A stretch of DNA of 51,593 nt from Geobacter sp. (lineage in GTDB: Bacteria > Desulfobacterota > Desulfuromonadia > Geobacterales > Geobacteraceae): contig JACOUQ010000026.1 in assembly GCA_016177775.1 (NCBI GenBank), positions 1 through 51,593 of the forward strand, given 5' to 3'. Positions 51,504-51,593 of this stretch are shown here, in pieces. A program made the translations under genes and the position numbers. The notes beneath the pieces are model-generated. The model was not told where the DNA came from and did not search any database. It was given only the letters and a program-made list of their open reading frames with translations. Each line of letters opens with the position of its first letter. Positions within the stretch are counted from its first letter, which is position 1.

Positions 51504-51588
51504 CCTTGCAAACGTGGGTTATGCTGCGGAGAGTCGAATCACCACGGCGCAGAGCCACAACCAAGGAGGCAGGTCATGGAAAAGTCTA
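51453..51588. repeat. 136-bp inverted repeat, right copy
   Basis: Exact reverse complement of 1-136. Here it covers the first 17 codons of the intact DUF4350-type gene, the 72-bp divergent intergenic region and the first codons of the rightward gene at 51576. Because the gene is intact on this side, this looks like the parental copy. Confidence 0.95.
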
Positions 51589-51593
51589 TCACA
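51576..51593 (+). CDS. 5' end of a rightward gene (6 codons visible)
   Basis: AAGGAGG lies 8 bp before ATG 51576, which encodes M-E-K-S-I-T before the window ends. It diverges from the DUF4350-type gene. The identical start at 13-1 on the other strand suggests two copies facing outward. Not identifiable from this length. Confidence 0.6.

Overview
The window looks like about 51.6 kb of chromosome from a Geobacter-type deltaproteobacterium (Desulfuromonadota, Geobacteraceae). This rests on remembered gene content and order, not on a search: a small multiheme c-type cytochrome, an atypical type II secretion locus followed by ftsE-ftsX, an EnvC-like gene, ctpA, divergent polysaccharide deacetylase, xseA-xseB-ispA-dxs, and a lexA gene with a GGTT...ACC operator. 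Most of it is GC-rich, tightly packed housekeeping DNA with many ATGA-type start/stop overlaps.

Layout. 1-136 is an exact inverted copy of 51453-51588 at the other end. 170-592 is a tetraheme-type cytochrome. 790-9857 is a hybrid type II secretion / type IV pilus assembly locus (GspF, GspE, PilM/N/O/P-like proteins, a lipoprotein secretin with TPR and cohesin-like extensions, two pseudopilins). 9944-15159 is a cell-envelope and division block (FtsE, FtsX, EnvC-like factor, CtpA protease, polysaccharide deacetylase). 15218-16603 is a reverse-strand ParA-like ATPase. 16756-21357 is xseA, xseB, ispA and dxs. 21417-23094 holds a J-domain protein and a TPR zinc peptidase. 23301-26213 is an Rrf2 regulator with cytochrome bd oxidase (cydAB).

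26214-33132 is the accessory part. It contains a HEPN-like NTase-substrate-binding gene whose nucleotidyltransferase partner appears cut to seven codons, a REP-associated tyrosine transposase (RAYT) surrounded and interrupted by palindromes bearing GTAG, a large SNF2 helicase, a Phd/RelE-type toxin-antitoxin pair, an antitoxin-like remnant, a small low-GC zinc-ribbon gene followed by a bulged hairpin resembling an integron attC site, a frameshifted small gene, and the SWIM zinc-finger protein that usually sits beside the SNF2 helicase.

33147-50449 returns to core genes: M3 oligopeptidase, DksA/TraR-type protein, an unknown membrane-anchored protein, an SOS group (lexA, small gene, dinB), then a reverse-strand run (CapA-like protein, pfkA, rarA, glgP), then nadK, recN, a GNAT acetyltransferase and a TldE/PmbA protein. 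The right end has a 42-residue Cys-rich protein, a DUF4350-type protein and the start of a divergent gene.

The strongest theme beyond gene content is palindromic repeats. A GTAG...CTAC family, the form expected for REP substrates of RAYT enzymes, occurs near the RAYT, inside its reading frame, in the xseA leader and at the 3' ends of three unrelated genes, where the TAG of GTAG is the stop codon. At least four other intergenic hairpin families sit at gene boundaries. No tRNA, rRNA or CRISPR array was recognised. All assignments come from reading the sequence; no database search was run.
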